Shown: positions 51,049-60,040, numbered from the stretch's first letter. The stretch: DNA of 64,000 bases from Paenibacillus rhizosphaerae (GCF_014192015.1 NZ_JACHXJ010000001.1:744001-808000), one strand, 5' to 3'. Notes: generated by a model from the sequence alone, not told the origin. Numbers and translations: made by a program.

Positions 51049-51303
51049 ATGGGTCCCGATTATATTATTACTGCAGTAACCTTTATGGCTGTGATCCTGA
51101 ATTTTATTGCACTCCGCCGGAAGGCGTCCAAAAAGGATCTATGGAGTTCGACGACAATCTTGCTGTTCGGAGGGTTTCTGTATATGATGCTGATTATGGA
51201 CATCCCCTTGCCGTCTTTCGTGAGCGTGATGGGCCATATTTTCGGCCCTCTCGCCAAGCCAGTCATGAATTGGGTCACGGAGGGAAAGGTGGTCCATGGA
51301 TAA
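51049..51303 (+). CDS. small membrane protein, candidate germinant-receptor D subunit
   Basis: An 84-residue protein with two predicted membrane helices (IITAVTFMAVILNFIAL, 5-22; STTILLFGGFLYMMLIMD, about 35-53) joined by a basic loop RRKASKKD. Small two-helix D proteins are encoded in or next to several Bacillus ger operons and modulate germination; family membership here is by size, topology and position, not by alignment. Start ATG 51049 follows GAGGTG. It overlaps the B subunit start by 8 bases, so it should be translated together with it. Confidence 0.72.
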   Translation: MGPDYIITAVTFMAVILNFIALRRKASKKDLWSSTTILLFGGFLYMMLIMDIPLPSFVSVMGHIFGPLAKPVMNWVTEGKVVHG

Positions 51304-52474
51304 GGGTAAAATTTCGGCTCAGCAGTTTGCATTGATGATGTATTTGTTTATTATCGGCACGGCGGCGCTTGTTCAGCCACATACGCTTGTGTCCATTGCT
51401 GGGCAAGACGCCTGGTTCAGCGTCATCATCGTCGGAATCATTCAGCTTGGTCTCATCACGCTCTATATGAAACTCGGCTTTCGGTATCCGCAGCAGACGA
51501 TTATTCAGTACGGCCGCTTACTGACGGGAAAATGGTTCGGTTCAGCCATAGCCGTTGTATACATGTTATACTTTTTGATCTTGACCGCCTTTGTGACACG
51601 GAACATCGGCAATTTTATCGGCTCGGTCGTACTTCCTCAAACTCCGCTGGTTGTTAATATGGTGGTCATCTTGATCCCAGTTGTTTACGGCTGCTATCTG
51701 GGGATTGAAGTTATCGGAAGAACAGGGGAAATTTTGTTTCCGTGGGCGATGGTCGTTTTTGTGATTACAGCGCTGCTCTTGATCCCTAAAATGCATCCGG
51801 GCGAGCTGTTTCCGATGTTTCCCGAGGGGGTGATGCCAGCGGTTAAGGCGAGTTATCCATTGCTTGGATTCCCTTCGCTGGAAATATCCATCTGTCTCCT
51901 GTTGATCCCGTTTGTCCAAAATCAACAAAAAATAAAAAAATATTTTTATATCACCAGCGTGGCTACTTTGATTTCCGGCACACTGCTCAGCGTCATCACG
52001 ATCATGGTGCTTGGCGTAGACATGACGGCCCGATCCCCTTATGCCGTCTATGACGTGGCACGCGAGATCCGGGTTGAGAGGGTGCTAGAACGTGCAGAGG
52101 TCATTGTGGGCATTATTTGGCTGATTACATCGTTCATGAAACTCCTGATTTGCTTCTATGGTACCGTGATTGCAACCGTACAGTGCTTTGACGTGATTAA
52201 TTACAAGAACTTAGTGATTCCCTTTTCCTTTTTGCTGCTGCCGTTGTCCCTTTGGGTTCTTCGCAACACGGCGGAGCTGGAATGGTCCGGAATCGTATAC
52301 CCGATGATGGCGTTGTTCCCGGGATTCGTTATACCGGCGGTGCTGCTGATCGTTGGAAACTTTCGAGGACGCGGCAGCGGGCAAAAGCAAGGTTCGGTGG
52401 CGCAGTCACAACCGCATTCACAGTCACAGTCACAGCCGCAGCCGCATTTACAACCACAACCACAGCCTGAGTAA
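51296..52474 (+). CDS. germination receptor B subunit (GerB family permease)
   Basis: A 392-residue APC-superfamily germination permease with about ten membrane helices. The core is similar in layout to the first B subunit. It ends in a low-complexity tail of Gln, Pro, Ser and His (~30 residues, QSQPH/QPQP blocks), which is absent from the other B subunit. ATG 51296 overlaps the small membrane gene by 8 bases. Its transport-like fold is known from GerBA/GerAB; germinant specificity cannot be read. Confidence 0.87.
   Translation: MDKGKISAQQFALMMYLFIIGTAALVQPHTLVSIAGQDAWFSVIIVGIIQLGLITLYMKLGFRYPQQTIIQYGRLLTGKWFGSAIAVVYMLYFLILTAFVTRNIGNFIGSVVLPQTPLVVNMVVILIPVVYGCYLGIEVIGRTGEILFPWAMVVFVITALLLIPKMHPGELFPMFPEGVMPAVKASYPLLGFPSLEISICLLLIPFVQNQQKIKKYFYITSVATLISGTLLSVITIMVLGVDMTARSPYAVYDVAREIRVERVLERAEVIVGIIWLITSFMKLLICFYGTVIATVQCFDVINYKNLVIPFSFLLLPLSLWVLRNTAELEWSGIVYPMMALFPGFVIPAVLLIVGNFRGRGSGQKQGSVAQSQPHSQSQSQPQPHLQPQPQPE
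52401..52472 (+). repeat. CAG/CCA-rich repeat encoding a Gln/Pro/His tail
   Basis: Short CACAGT/CACAGC/CCGCAG units encode QSQPHSQSQSQPQPHLQPQP-type residues at the C-terminus of the second germination permease. Confidence 0.8.
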
Positions 52475-52607
52475 CACCAGGGTCAAAGCTTACCGACCGG
52501 GATTCAAATTGAATAGATTGGCTATTGACGTATCGCCGCAACTTGTTTTAATATAGGCACATAAGCGAATATTTGAAATTGGCGTGTTACCTTAACATTG
52601 GGCATGA

Positions 52608-52651
52608 GCCAAGAATCGATTCCTGCGTGGAGTCTATTCTTGGCTTTTTTT
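52608..52651 (+). terminator. terminator after the second ger operon
   Basis: GCCAAGAAT (52608-52616) pairs with ATTCTTGGC (52636-52644), followed by seven T residues. Confidence 0.85.
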
Positions 52652-52699
52652 GTTGGTCTTTTGGGAGAGGAGTGTGGCATAGGAGGGAGCTTCCGACGT

Positions 52700-52722
52700 T
52701 TTGAAATCGCTTCCGTTTCAAA
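52700..52722. promoter_or_regulatory. palindrome upstream of PTS genes (possible regulator site)
   Basis: TTTGAAA and TTTCAAA (52700-52706 and 52716-52722) are perfect 7-bp arms around nine bases. The inner TGAAATCGCTTCCG matches 12 of 14 positions of the CcpA cre consensus TGWAARCGYTWNCW. Either a LacI/GntR-type operator or a catabolite element is possible. Confidence 0.45.
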
Positions 52723-52879
52723 GGTTGCGTTCACAGGCAGCTTCCAAGCGCAAGCATATAACAGGTTCCCACATAGTTCATCCGTTCCTGGACATAATGG
52801 AAAAGATCCTTTTTTCATAGTCCGGATGATGACTACCCGATCGGAGATTCACGCAGATTTCGTTCAAGGAGGAAAATTC

Positions 52880-53374
52880 ATGTTTTCAAAATGGAAATCC
52901 AAAAAACAGCAAACGTTAGACATTACTTCCCCGCTTACAGGTACGGCCGTACCGCTTGATCAAGTGCCGGATGAAGCCTTTGCGGGCGGACATATGGGCA
53001 AAGGTCTGGCCATTGAGCCTGCGGACGGCAAGCTGATCGCTCCGTTTGACGGTGTCGTGGCTCACGTGATCAAGTCCAAGCATGCGGTCATTGTGGAGCA
53101 TGAGAACGGCCTGCAGTTTCTGTTTCATATCGGCATCAACACGGTAGGACTCAAAGGCAGCGGATTTACAAGCCATGTCAACTCGGGAGACAAGGTGAAG
53201 GCAGGGCAAACGCTGATCGAATTCGACATGGAGGCAATTCGCGCGGCAGGTCTGCCTACCGTAACGCCGGTCATTATTACAAACAGCGAAGACAACGTGG
53301 AGCAGATGGACACGAAGCTGGGGGCCGTAACTGCCGGACAGACCGAAATCCTGAGCGTTACGCTTAAATCCTAA
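52880..53374 (+). CDS. PTS glucose/N-acetylglucosamine-type EIIA component
   Basis: A 164-residue EIIA(Glc)-type phosphocarrier. The phosphorylated His is His83 in FLFHIGINTVGL, with the partner His68 in SKHAVIVEHEN. The PLDQVPDEAFAGGHMGKG block is typical. It passes phosphate from HPr to the membrane EIIBC encoded 32 bases downstream, where no own EIIA domain is present. Start ATG 52880 follows AAGGAGG; a longer upstream frame has no site. Confidence 0.9.
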   Translation: MFSKWKSKKQQTLDITSPLTGTAVPLDQVPDEAFAGGHMGKGLAIEPADGKLIAPFDGVVAHVIKSKHAVIVEHENGLQFLFHIGINTVGLKGSGFTSHVNSGDKVKAGQTLIEFDMEAIRAAGLPTVTPVIITNSEDNVEQMDTKLGAVTAGQTEILSVTLKS

Positions 53375-53406
53375 AGCTACTTTCGACGAGAAAGGGATGA
53401 CAGAAC

Positions 53407-54873
53407 ATGCTAGCATTTCTGCAAAAAATCGGGAAGTCGCTGATGCTTCCGGTGGCGACGCTGCCGGCGGCCGCGATTCTGATGCGTTTTGGCAACATCG
53501 ACTATATTAAGGACTTCCACCTGGGCAACCAGGTGGGATGGTTCCTGAACCACTACGTAGCACCGTTTCTGGATGCCGGCGGGTCGACGATCTTCGATAA
53601 CCTGCCGCTCATCTTCGCCGTCGGGGTGGCCATCGGTCTGACGGGTGACGCCGTCGCTGCGCTCTCTGCCGTCATCGGCCACATTATTCTCTTAAAGGTG
53701 CTGGTTAAAGTACCGCTGGCGTTTACGACCGTTATGGACAAGAGCGCAGAGCTTAACACGGGTGTTCTCGGAGGCATTATCGTCGGTCTGATTTCCGCCT
53801 TTTTATATAACCGTTTTCATAAAATCAAGCTGCCGGACTGGCTCGGATTTTTCGGCGGCAAACGTTTTGTTCCGATTATTACCTCTGTCACGATGGTATT
53901 CGTTGGCATTATTCTCGGTCTGATCTGGGGACCGATCCAGGACGTACTGGATACGTTCGGCCGCTGGATCGTCAGCCTTGGAGGGATCGGCAGTGCGGTA
54001 TACTTGATCGCAAACCGCCTGCTCGTTCCGTTCGGCCTGCACCATATTATCAACTCGATCGTCTGGTTCCAGATCGGGGATTATACCGACGCGGCGGGTA
54101 AGGTCGTTCACGGCGACCTGTACCGGTTCTTTGCGGGAGATAAATCCGCGGGTATGTTCATGACCGGCTTCTTCCCGATTATGATGTTCGGCCTGCCGGC
54201 AGCGGCACTCGCCATTATTCATACCGCGAAGAAGGAGAAGCGCAAGGCGGTGGCCTCCATCTTTATCGGTGCCGCAGTCGCTTCATTCCTGACCGGGATC
54301 ACGGAACCGCTTGAATTTGCATTCATGTTCGTCGCTCCTGTACTATATGGGATACATGCAGTGCTGGCAGGGGTGGCAGGTTATGTCATGTATGCGCTGG
54401 GCGTAAAGCTAGGCTTTGGATTCTCGGCCGGTTTTATCGACTATGCCCTGAACTATCCGCTGTCCACCAAGCCGCTGCTGCTCATTCCGGTAGGTCTGGT
54501 CTTTGCGGTTGTGTACTATGTGCTGTTCCGGGTGCTGATCGTGAAGCTCAACCTGAAAACGCCGGGTCGGGAGGATGATGTGCAGGTGGCGGACGAAGCT
54601 GTAGAAGGCGGCACAGCAGATGCGGGCGTTGCGGCATCGGACAGCAAGGCAGCCAGAGTGCTCGCGAATATCGGGGGCACGGACAACATCGAAAGTATCG
54701 ATGCGTGCATTACCCGTCTGCGACTTGTCGTCAAAGACGAGTCGGTCGTCAACGATCAAGGACTGAAGCAGCTCGGCGCTTCCGGCGTCATGCGGCTTGG
54801 CAAGGGCGCCGTCCAGGTGGTGTTCGGACCGCAGTCCGAGGTGCTGAAGGATGAAATCCAGAAGCTGATGTAA
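53407..54873 (+). CDS. PTS EIIBC component (GlcNAc/glucose family)
   Basis: A 488-residue membrane transporter: EIIC (1 to ~390, about ten helices) begins MLAFLQKIGKSLMLPVATLPAAAIL, with the conserved GLHHIINSIVWFQ and GITEPLEFAFMFVAPVLYG motifs; a linker then leads to EIIB (~410-488) with phospho-Cys434 in SIDACITRLRL. This domain order is that of NagE/NagP- and glucose-type EIICB. The N-terminal sequence leans to N-acetylglucosamine but this is not decided. Works with the EIIA upstream. Confidence 0.9.
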   Translation: MLAFLQKIGKSLMLPVATLPAAAILMRFGNIDYIKDFHLGNQVGWFLNHYVAPFLDAGGSTIFDNLPLIFAVGVAIGLTGDAVAALSAVIGHIILLKVLVKVPLAFTTVMDKSAELNTGVLGGIIVGLISAFLYNRFHKIKLPDWLGFFGGKRFVPIITSVTMVFVGIILGLIWGPIQDVLDTFGRWIVSLGGIGSAVYLIANRLLVPFGLHHIINSIVWFQIGDYTDAAGKVVHGDLYRFFAGDKSAGMFMTGFFPIMMFGLPAAALAIIHTAKKEKRKAVASIFIGAAVASFLTGITEPLEFAFMFVAPVLYGIHAVLAGVAGYVMYALGVKLGFGFSAGFIDYALNYPLSTKPLLLIPVGLVFAVVYYVLFRVLIVKLNLKTPGREDDVQVADEAVEGGTADAGVAASDSKAARVLANIGGTDNIESIDACITRLRLVVKDESVVNDQGLKQLGASGVMRLGKGAVQVVFGPQSEVLKDEIQKLM

Positions 54874-54885
54874 ACACATCGGCGG

Positions 54886-54928
54886 CATGACAAAGAGGCT
54901 TCCCAGGAAGGGGAGCCTCTTTGTCATG
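54886..54928. terminator. long hairpin between PTS operon and cytidine deaminase-like gene
   Basis: CATGACAAAGAGGCT (54886-54900) pairs with AGCCTCTTTGTCATG (ending 54928), around a CCC/GGG inner pairing. The T run is weak (TTTG). Confidence 0.65.
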
Positions 54929-54936
54929 GTGCAGTA

Positions 54937-55281
54937 TCAGGACGACGTCCATTTTTCCTTCAGATCGTCATAAGCGGCGCTCCAGTGATACGGCTGCAAT
55001 TCCGCCAACGTTTTGAAGACGAGCTCGTTACCGGGGAAGGTGATGGCACATTTTACGCCAGGCCCCCAATAAAACAAACGTTCCTGGCAGATTCCGCAAG
55101 GGGATAGCACTTGGTATGGCGACATCTCGTCATCCCTTGCCACGCAAATCGAATGCGTTACTTTCTTGTTCAGCTTGTGAGCTTCCAATATAGCCCCCGT
55201 CTCCATACAGAGATGAGTGGAGTCGTTGATGACATTCGGTGCGACAGTAACTTCATCATACATTTGTTGCTCAATACTCAT
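54937..55281 (-). CDS. cytidine deaminase-like protein
   Basis: A 114-residue zinc deaminase-like protein. The zinc motif is HLCMETGAI (Cys-x-Glu, as in small tetrameric Bacillus-type cytidine deaminases or blasticidin-S deaminase), with the second part PCGICQERL (two Cys). The protein lacks the longer N- and C-terminal extensions of Cdd but keeps the core. Substrate may be cytidine or a related base; not certain. Short gap to the KtrB gene, same strand. Ribosome binding site not strong. Confidence 0.78.
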   Translation of the reverse strand: MSIEQQMYDEVTVAPNVINDSTHLCMETGAILEAHKLNKKVTHSICVARDDEMSPYQVLSPCGICQERLFYWGPGVKCAITFPGNELVFKTLAELQPYHWSAAYDDLKEKWTSS

Positions 55282-55345
55282 TTCGACTGCCTCATTTCAA
55301 AAAAAATCGCGTATCTCAATAAAGGTGAGACCCATAATGGGCTGT

Positions 55346-56731
55346 TTAACCGATAATGATCTTCCCTTCCGGGTAGTTGAACGGGTCCTTCTTGTTGTCC
55401 CGGGTCAGCGCGTACGCGAGGGTCAGCGGACCCATGCGGCCCAGGAACATCAGGCAGATCACCCATACCTTGCCGAAGGGGCTGAGTTCGGTGGTCAGTC
55501 CCATGGAGATGCCCGTCGTGCCGAAGGCCGATGCCGATTCAAACAGGATCGACATAAAATCATGGTCTTCCGTGACCGACAGCAGCATGGCAAACAGGAT
55601 GATCAGCAGAATCGACAAGAGGGTCAGCGTGATGGCTTTGTACACGACGTCCTTGGCGATCCGTTTGCGGAACAGGACGACATCTTCCCGGCCGCGGATC
55701 ATCGCATGCACGGCACCGAGGAGCAGCACGAATGTCGTAATCTTGATCCCGCCGCCGGTTGAACCGGGGGCCGCACCGATGAACATCAGCAGGATCATGA
55801 AGAACTGGGTCGACTGGCGAAGGCCGCCGATATCGACCGTATTGACCCCGCCGGAGCGGGTCGTCACCGATTGGAACAGCGAGGCCCAAATCTTGCCGCC
55901 AGTACTAAGAGGACCCAAAGTATGCGGATTGGTAACCTCCATCAGGAAAATGACGAGCCCTCCGAGGAAGACCAGCACTGCAGTTGCGCTGAGCACGACC
56001 TTGCTGTGCAGTGAGATTTTGCGGACCTTCGGGTATTCCAGCAGGTCTGACAGCACGATAAAGCCGATCCCGCCCAGAAAAATGAGCGCCATCAGGACGA
56101 TATTCATATACGGATCGCTCACGAAGGAGGCCATACCGCTGAACGGACCCTGCACGCTTCCCATCAAATCGAATCCGGCGTTGTTAAACAGCGAGATGCT
56201 GTGATAGATACCGAAATAGACGGCCCTGCCCGGCGGCAGAGAAAGCGAGAACACGTAATGGACCGCAAGCAGCAGGGCTCCCGCCACTTCGATCAGCAGG
56301 GAATACAGGATAACCTTCTTGACCAGCCGGACTACGCCGTCGATGGTGCCGTGGTTCAGCGCTTCCTGCAAAACCAGCCGCTCTCTCAGTGAAATCCGTT
56401 TGTTCAGCACAAGCGCGATTAGCGTCGCCATCGTCATGAAGCCGATGCCGCCGACTTGGACCAGCAGCAGAATGACGGTTTGTCCAAACACGGAAAAAGC
56501 CGTTCCCGTGTCAACGACCGTGAGGCCGGTCACGCAGGCGGCCGAAGTTGCCGTGAACAGCGCGTTCAGGGGCCCGATCGAGATGCCGGTAGCCGACGCT
56601 GCCGGCAGCGACAGAAGCAGGGTCCCGGCCGCGATCATAATCAGAAACCCGAACACCAGAATTTTAGGGGGCGTGAGCAGACGTTTGGACCAATGCCCCC
56701 GGGTCATGCTTTTTTGTAAAATGAAACTCAC
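55346..56731 (-). CDS. ktrB: potassium uptake protein KtrB/TrkH family
   Basis: A 461-residue TrkH/Ktr membrane subunit: four M1-P-M2-like repeats with filter-region segments such as TAACVTGLTVVDTG, SLFNNAGFDLMG, VTTRSGGVNTVD and SAFGTTGISMGL (central Gly each). Forms a K+ (or Na+) channel-like transporter with a cytosolic KtrA or KtrC gating ring, encoded elsewhere. The start is unclear: GTG 56731 sits on the ribosome binding site; ATG 56707 has no site; ATT 56722 lies 5 bases after AGAGGTGA and would give MLQKS..., similar to B. subtilis KtrB (MTLQKD...). I list the longest. Confidence 0.87.
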   Translation of the reverse strand: MSFILQKSMTRGHWSKRLLTPPKILVFGFLIMIAAGTLLLSLPAASATGISIGPLNALFTATSAACVTGLTVVDTGTAFSVFGQTVILLLVQVGGIGFMTMATLIALVLNKRISLRERLVLQEALNHGTIDGVVRLVKKVILYSLLIEVAGALLLAVHYVFSLSLPPGRAVYFGIYHSISLFNNAGFDLMGSVQGPFSGMASFVSDPYMNIVLMALIFLGGIGFIVLSDLLEYPKVRKISLHSKVVLSATAVLVFLGGLVIFLMEVTNPHTLGPLSTGGKIWASLFQSVTTRSGGVNTVDIGGLRQSTQFFMILLMFIGAAPGSTGGGIKITTFVLLLGAVHAMIRGREDVVLFRKRIAKDVVYKAITLTLLSILLIILFAMLLSVTEDHDFMSILFESASAFGTTGISMGLTTELSPFGKVWVICLMFLGRMGPLTLAYALTRDNKKDPFNYPEGKIIIG

Positions 56732-56744
56732 CTCTTGCTGTGAC

Positions 56745-57749
56745 TTAAATAGGTTTGGCAGACGAGCGGATCACCAGCTCCGACGGCAGGATCACCTTGC
56801 GGGAGTCCGGGACCGAGCTGCCCCGGATCCGTTCCACCAGCAGCTGGATGCCCATAGCGCCAAACTGGTAGGCCGGTTGTGCCGCCACCGTCAGAAACGG
56901 GTCCAGCGCCGACGAGAGATCGAGGTCATCGAAGCAAACGACGGAGATGTCCTCCGGCACCCGGATGCCGCGATCGCGCAGATCCCGGATGACACCGACC
57001 GCCAGTACGTTGTTGGCCGCGAAAATGGCGGTCGGAGGGGAGGGCTGCTCAAGCAGCTGCTCCAAATGATCATCCGCATGGTAATCGCGGTAGTTCTGGT
57101 GGATGATGAGCGTCTCATCCAGCGGGATGCCCTGAAGGGCCAACGCCTCGGCGTATCCCTCATAACGGAGCCGGGCTGTGGAGACGTCCAGGGAGCCGTT
57201 GACGAGCGCGATGCGGCGGTGGCCCAGCCCGATCAGGTAGTCGACAAGCTTCCGGGCACCTTCCTTGCTGTCCCCGCAGATCATATCCGATTCGATGCCG
57301 GGCACGGCCCGGTCCATAATGACGAACGGGATGTTGTGAGCCCGCAGCTTCTCGAGATTTTTCAGCGACAGATCCCCGGCCGGAGCGAACAGCACGCCGT
57401 CGACCCGCGTGGACAGGATCATGTCGACATAATCTTTTTCCTTCGCGTAATCCTCGTCGCTGTTGCCGAACAGAAGGCGGTAGCCGTACTGTTTGGCTCC
57501 GTCTTCCGCACCGCGGGCCAGACTCGTATAGAACGGATTGGTGATGTCCGTGATGAGCAGGGACAGAATTTGCGTCTGCTGCAGGACGAGGCTCCGGGCA
57601 TTGGAATTCGGTATGTAATTTAGCTCTTCCATCACTTTTTTGACTTTGCGGCGCGTCTCCTCGCTGATCCGTCCGGTATTGTTGATGACCTTGGAGACCG
57701 TCATGGCCGAGACGTTGGCCTTTTGCGCTATATCGTAAATCGTTACCAA
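56745..57749 (-). CDS. LacI-family regulator of the L-fucose operon
   Basis: A 334-residue LacI-family protein: HTH at residues 3-22 (TIYDIAQKANVSAMTVSKVINN, positions split for length), then a ligand-binding domain with LITDITNPFYTSLARG, VDGVLFAPAG, DLDLSSALDPFLTVAAQP and an effector fold. It is divergent from the fuc operon across 500 bases that contain two similar palindromes, one at each promoter, so it most likely represses both. Start ATG 57749 follows AAAGAGGGG. Confidence 0.88.
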   Translation of the reverse strand: MVTIYDIAQKANVSAMTVSKVINNTGRISEETRRKVKKVMEELNYIPNSNARSLVLQQTQILSLLITDITNPFYTSLARGAEDGAKQYGYRLLFGNSDEDYAKEKDYVDMILSTRVDGVLFAPAGDLSLKNLEKLRAHNIPFVIMDRAVPGIESDMICGDSKEGARKLVDYLIGLGHRRIALVNGSLDVSTARLRYEGYAEALALQGIPLDETLIIHQNYRDYHADDHLEQLLEQPSPPTAIFAANNVLAVGVIRDLRDRGIRVPEDISVVCFDDLDLSSALDPFLTVAAQPAYQFGAMGIQLLVERIRGSSVPDSRKVILPSELVIRSSAKPI

Positions 57750-57808
57750 TGTAAACCCCTCTTTGCTGTATATTCTATCAGAACCGCCCGGATAAAAGAA
57801 AATACGGA

Positions 57809-57837
57809 TTGACAGTAATCGCTTTCATTGTTATTTT
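57809..57837 (+). promoter_or_regulatory. possible plus-strand promoter 5' of the fuc operon
   Basis: TTGACA (57809-57814), 17 bases, TATTTT (57832-57837; weak -10). The spacer AGTAATCGCTTTCA also matches 12 of 14 positions of the CcpA cre consensus, so catabolite repression is possible. It lies about 400 bases before the isomerase gene. Confidence 0.4.
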
Positions 57838-57839
57838 AA

Positions 57840-57860
57840 AGTTACCGATAACTCATTATA
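57840..57860 (-). promoter_or_regulatory. LacI-type operator and -10 of the regulator gene
   Basis: TATAAT on the minus strand (57855-57860) is followed by AGTTATCGGTAACT (57840-57853 on the plus strand AGTTACCGATAACT), an imperfect palindrome sharing the GTTACCG core with the operator at 58184. It covers the regulator's expected transcription start. Confidence 0.65.
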
Positions 57861-58249
57861 CATTTTTTTGAGCATTTGACCCAGCAGCAATGCAGCAAAT
57901 CCGATTCAAGCAATCATGCAAGGCGTTTTCTACCTGGAGCTAAGGACGATCTAAAGAGCGGACGAGGCAGGGGACCGGCGTGATCTATAGAGCAGTGACG
58001 TTGAATTCAGGAAAGCACAATCATTTTTTTGAAGGGATCGGACGTATGATTCGGTATAGTGACGACGCTCCCGATCGATCCCAATCGCTTTCCTTCAAGC
58101 TTGTTCTGTATTCCAAGGATGCATGCCGATAGACGTTTTTCATAGGAATGATGAATGGGAAGGCTGTATATTTTTTTATTATAGGGTTACCGGTAACCCC
58201 AATCGTAAGCCATGAAAAATCATAAGAAAAGCTGAGGAGGAAACAAACG
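57854..58249. other. leader/intergenic region of the fuc operon
   Basis: About 400 bases with no supported gene; the minus-strand frame 58021-58299 lacks a ribosome binding site. It ends in the operator at 58184-58199 and the ribosome binding site of the isomerase gene. Confidence 0.5.
58177..58199 (+). promoter_or_regulatory. fuc operon -10 and perfect palindromic operator
   Basis: TATTAT (58177-58182) directly precedes the perfect 16-bp palindrome GGGTTACCGGTAACCC (58184-58199). The central GTTACCGGTAAC shares its core with the operator at 57840. Fits a LacI-type operator over the start point of the fuc transcript. Confidence 0.72.
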
Positions 58250-60040
58250 ATGGCCAACCAGAACGAAAGATGGAAGCACGGGTTCCCCAAGATCGGCATC
58301 CGGCCGACGATCGACGGCAGACGGAAGGGGGTTCGCGAGTCCCTGGAGGATATGACGATGAATCTGGCGAAGTCGGTCGCTGCTTTTCTGGGCGAACAGC
58401 TTCGCTACCCTGACGGTTCCCCGGTGGAATGCGTCATTGCGGACACCTGCATCGGAGGCGTGGCGGAAGCGGCGGCTTGCGCTGACAAATTTGCCAAAGC
58501 CGGCGTAGGCGTATCCATCACCGTGACGCCGTGCTGGTGCTACGGAACGGAAACGATGGACATGGATCCTTCCATTCCGAAGGCGGTATGGGGATTCAAC
58601 GGCACGGAAAGACCAGGCGCGGTCTATTTGGCTGCCGTATTGTCGGCCCATGCGCAGAAGGGACTTCCGGCATTCGGCATCTATGGCCGGGACGTGCAGG
58701 ATCTGAACGACCCTTCGATTCCTGCCGACGTTCAGGAGAAGCTGCTGCGTTTTGCCAGAGCCGGTCTGGCCGCAGCAACGATGAAGGGCAAATCTTATCT
58801 GGCCATCGGCTCGGTATCGATGGGCATCGCCGGCTCGATGATCGACCCGGACTTCTTCCAGGAATATTTGGGCATGCGCAACGAGTATGTGGACATGTCT
58901 GAAATTACGCGGCGGATCGAAGAAGAGATTTATGATCCGGAAGAGTTCAAGCTGGCCATGGCCTGGGTGAAGGAGAACTGCAATGAAGGGCCGGACAACA
59001 ATCCTGAAGCGATCCGGACTTCGCGCGAGAAGAAGGATAAGGACTGGGAGACGGTTGTCAAAATGACGCAGATCGTACGCGACCTGATGGTGGGCAATCC
59101 GCGGCTGGCGGAGCTCGGCTTTGAAGAAGAGGCCATGGGCCATCACGCGATCGTGTCCGGATTCCAGGGACAGCGGCAGTGGACGGACCATTTCCCGAAC
59201 GGGGACTTCCATGAAGCGATTCTGAACTCTTCGTTCGACTGGAACGGCATCCGGGCGCCTTATTTGGTAGCCACCGAAAATGACAGCCTGAACGGCGTAT
59301 CGATGCTGTTTGGCTACCTGCTGACCAATACCGCCCAAATCTTTGCCGACGTTCGTACATACTGGAGCCCGGACGCGGTAAAACGGGTTACCGGTCATGA
59401 GCTCGGCGGAGCCGCGGCAAACGGTCTGCTGCACTTGATAAACTCGGGACCGGCGGCGCTGGATGGAACCGGGGAGCAGCTGAGGGACGGGAAGCCGGTC
59501 ATGAAGCCGTTCTGGGAAATCACGCAGGAGGACGCGGACAACTGCCTCAAAGCGACGTCCTGGCGCCCGGCGGCGGTGGAATATTTCCGCGGCGGCGGTT
59601 TCTCGTCCGACTTCCTGACGCGCGGCGGGATGCCGGTGACGATGTCCAGGCTGAACCTGGTCAAAGGGCTTGGTCCTGTCCTGCAAATTGCCGAAGGATA
59701 TACGGTCGATCTCCCTGAGGAAGTGCATGACAAGCTGGATCAGCGGACCGACCCGACGTGGCCAACCACCTGGTTTGCTCCGAACCTGACGGGCGAGGGA
59801 GCGTTCAAAGACGTATATTCCGTGATGGATCACTGGGGAGCCAACCACGGTGCGATCAGCTACGGCCATATCGGCGCGGACCTGATCACACTAGCTTCGA
59901 TCCTGCGTATTCCGGTGAGCATGCACAACGTTGCAGAGGAGCAGGTTTTCCGTCCGAGAGCCTGGGGGCTGTTCGGTACAAGCGATCCGGAGGGAGGGGA
60001 CTTCCGGGCCTGCCAAAACTTCGGACCGCTGTACAAGTAA
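58250..60040 (+). CDS. fucI: L-fucose isomerase
   Basis: A 596-residue FucI that converts L-fucose to L-fuculose (aldose-ketose isomerase, Mn-dependent). It matches E. coli FucI over its length: [21 protein letters not shown] at the start, [48 protein letters not shown] (metal Glu), ADVRTYWSP (metal Asp) and [17 protein letters not shown] with the metal His, ending [18 protein letters not shown] precedes ATG. First gene of the fuc operon. A D-arabinose isomerase activity is also known in the family. Confidence 0.95.
   Translation: MANQNERWKHGFPKIGIRPTIDGRRKGVRESLEDMTMNLAKSVAAFLGEQLRYPDGSPVECVIADTCIGGVAEAAACADKFAKAGVGVSITVTPCWCYGTETMDMDPSIPKAVWGFNGTERPGAVYLAAVLSAHAQKGLPAFGIYGRDVQDLNDPSIPADVQEKLLRFARAGLAAATMKGKSYLAIGSVSMGIAGSMIDPDFFQEYLGMRNEYVDMSEITRRIEEEIYDPEEFKLAMAWVKENCNEGPDNNPEAIRTSREKKDKDWETVVKMTQIVRDLMVGNPRLAELGFEEEAMGHHAIVSGFQGQRQWTDHFPNGDFHEAILNSSFDWNGIRAPYLVATENDSLNGVSMLFGYLLTNTAQIFADVRTYWSPDAVKRVTGHELGGAAANGLLHLINSGPAALDGTGEQLRDGKPVMKPFWEITQEDADNCLKATSWRPAAVEYFRGGGFSSDFLTRGGMPVTMSRLNLVKGLGPVLQIAEGYTVDLPEEVHDKLDQRTDPTWPTTWFAPNLTGEGAFKDVYSVMDHWGANHGAISYGHIGADLITLASILRIPVSMHNVAEEQVFRPRAWGLFGTSDPEGGDFRACQNFGPLYK

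Larger units (their letters stand above)
52475..52879. other. intergenic segment: terminator and possible PTS control region
   Basis: The 405 bases between the second ger operon and the PTS operon contain a terminator (52608-52651), a 7-bp-arm palindrome (52700-52722) and no supported gene; the frame that runs into EIIA from 52598 lacks a start signal. Confidence 0.6.

Noticed and set aside
55377..56204. Long plus-strand frame antisense to ktrB
   Set aside because: It mirrors the transmembrane gene, lacks a start signal and has no homology that I recognise.
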